Both the position numbers and the translations under genes were made by a program. From NCBI GenBank assembly GCA_964390055.1, contig CAYMGQ010000006.1:1-64000 (forward strand): DNA of 64,000 bases, given 5' to 3'. The DNA comes from CAYMGQ01 sp964390055. Lineage in GTDB: Bacteria > Bacillota > Clostridia > Peptostreptococcales > Natronincolaceae. Below the pieces are notes generated by a model. It did no database searches, was not told where the DNA came from, and was given only the letters and a program-made list of their open reading frames with translations. Below are positions 63,938 through 64,000 of the stretch, piece by piece. How positions within the stretch are numbered: the stretch's first letter is position 1; each line of letters starts with the position of its first letter.

Positions 63938-64000
63938 CTATCTTATCCAACCCTTTAATTTTTCCATATCCTTAATTACTATTTTTTTACCATCAATCTC
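63938..64000 (-). CDS. C-terminal end of a gene cut by the window edge
   Basis: The frame is open from the right edge to TAG 63938-63940 and encodes the last 20 residues, EIDGKKIVIKDMEKLKGWIR. The stop lies 30 bases before the CsoR-like start, so the gene is probably in the same operon. Too short to identify. Confidence 0.55.
   Translation of the reverse strand, partial: EIDGKKIVIKDMEKLKGWIR

Noticed and set aside
1..64000. CRISPR arrays, tRNA or rRNA genes, insertion sequences
   Set aside because: No regularly spaced repeats, no cloverleaf with CCA-like arms, no transposase or integrase frame and no terminal inverted repeats were seen by eye; a tRNAscan or ISfinder search would settle this.

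Overview
The window is a chromosomal segment of a low-GC, anaerobic, probably endospore-forming member of the Clostridia. A Tissierellales-like amino-acid fermenter fits best, but that is an inference from gene content: a leucine-type dehydrogenase, a 2-oxoacid:ferredoxin oxidoreductase with Buk and Ptb, a Sec-containing glutaredoxin, a CphA/CphB pair and strong AGGAGG ribosome sites. I see no rRNA, tRNA, CRISPR array, insertion sequence or prophage. Most genes lie on the minus strand in short operons closed by clear hairpin terminators.

Layout. 1-575: a minus-strand cyclic-di-GMP-I riboswitch with its own promoter, pointing out of the left edge. 575-9199: branched-chain amino acid dehydrogenase, cupin, a cyclic-2,3-diphosphoglycerate-synthetase-like GTPase, a transporter plus gamma-glutamyltransferase operon, and a large catalase that lacks the usual distal Asn. 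9270-13026: a periplasmic-binding/GGDEF protein, a chemoreceptor with a C-terminal Cache-like domain, and an unlisted 55-residue protein. 13248-18410: aspartate kinase, a NitT/TauT-type ABC pair, a LapA-like protein and an orphan MrpD/NuoL-like subunit. 18625-23074: argCJBD with a promoter and two ArgR-type boxes. 23139-33881: DUF948/YtxH proteins, a long glutamine synthetase, a PsiE/CorC-like membrane protein, a Crh-like HPr, a PP2C phosphatase with a degenerate receiver, MetH and TrkH/TrkA. 34052-42249: an L,D-transpeptidase, ApbE, a cyanophycin operon (cphB-cphA-HAD) and an Na/Pi cotransporter. 42451-48987: Asp/Glu racemase, acyl carrier protein, a Pro/Met/Tyr-rich protein, Asp23, HAD hydrolase, DUF457-like membrane protein, transaldolase and an SLC13 permease. 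49057-57903: a nine-gene operon (dctP-dctQ-dctM, four 2-oxoacid oxidoreductase subunits, buk, ptb) divergent from an IclR regulator, with a palindromic operator in the shared region. 57985-64000: XRE-cupin regulator, CinA, a 46-residue peptide, DUF881 protein, TrpS, and a CsoR-like / 71-aa / selenocysteine-glutaredoxin cluster.

How the genes may work together. The dehydrogenase at the left and the oxidoreductase-Buk-Ptb operon form the oxidative branch of branched-chain amino acid fermentation: amino acid to 2-oxoacid, to acyl-CoA plus reduced ferredoxin, to acyl phosphate, to acid plus ATP. The TRAP transporter inside the same operon suggests that 2-oxoacids or related carboxylates are also taken up. 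ArgCJBD, aspartate kinase and glutamine synthetase serve the nitrogen metabolism that feeds Arg and Asp, the two building blocks of the cyanophycin made by CphA. The most distinctive single gene is the glutaredoxin at 63060-63290, whose in-frame UGA sits exactly at the first active-site Cys position and is followed by a bSECIS-like hairpin; standard gene calling misses it.
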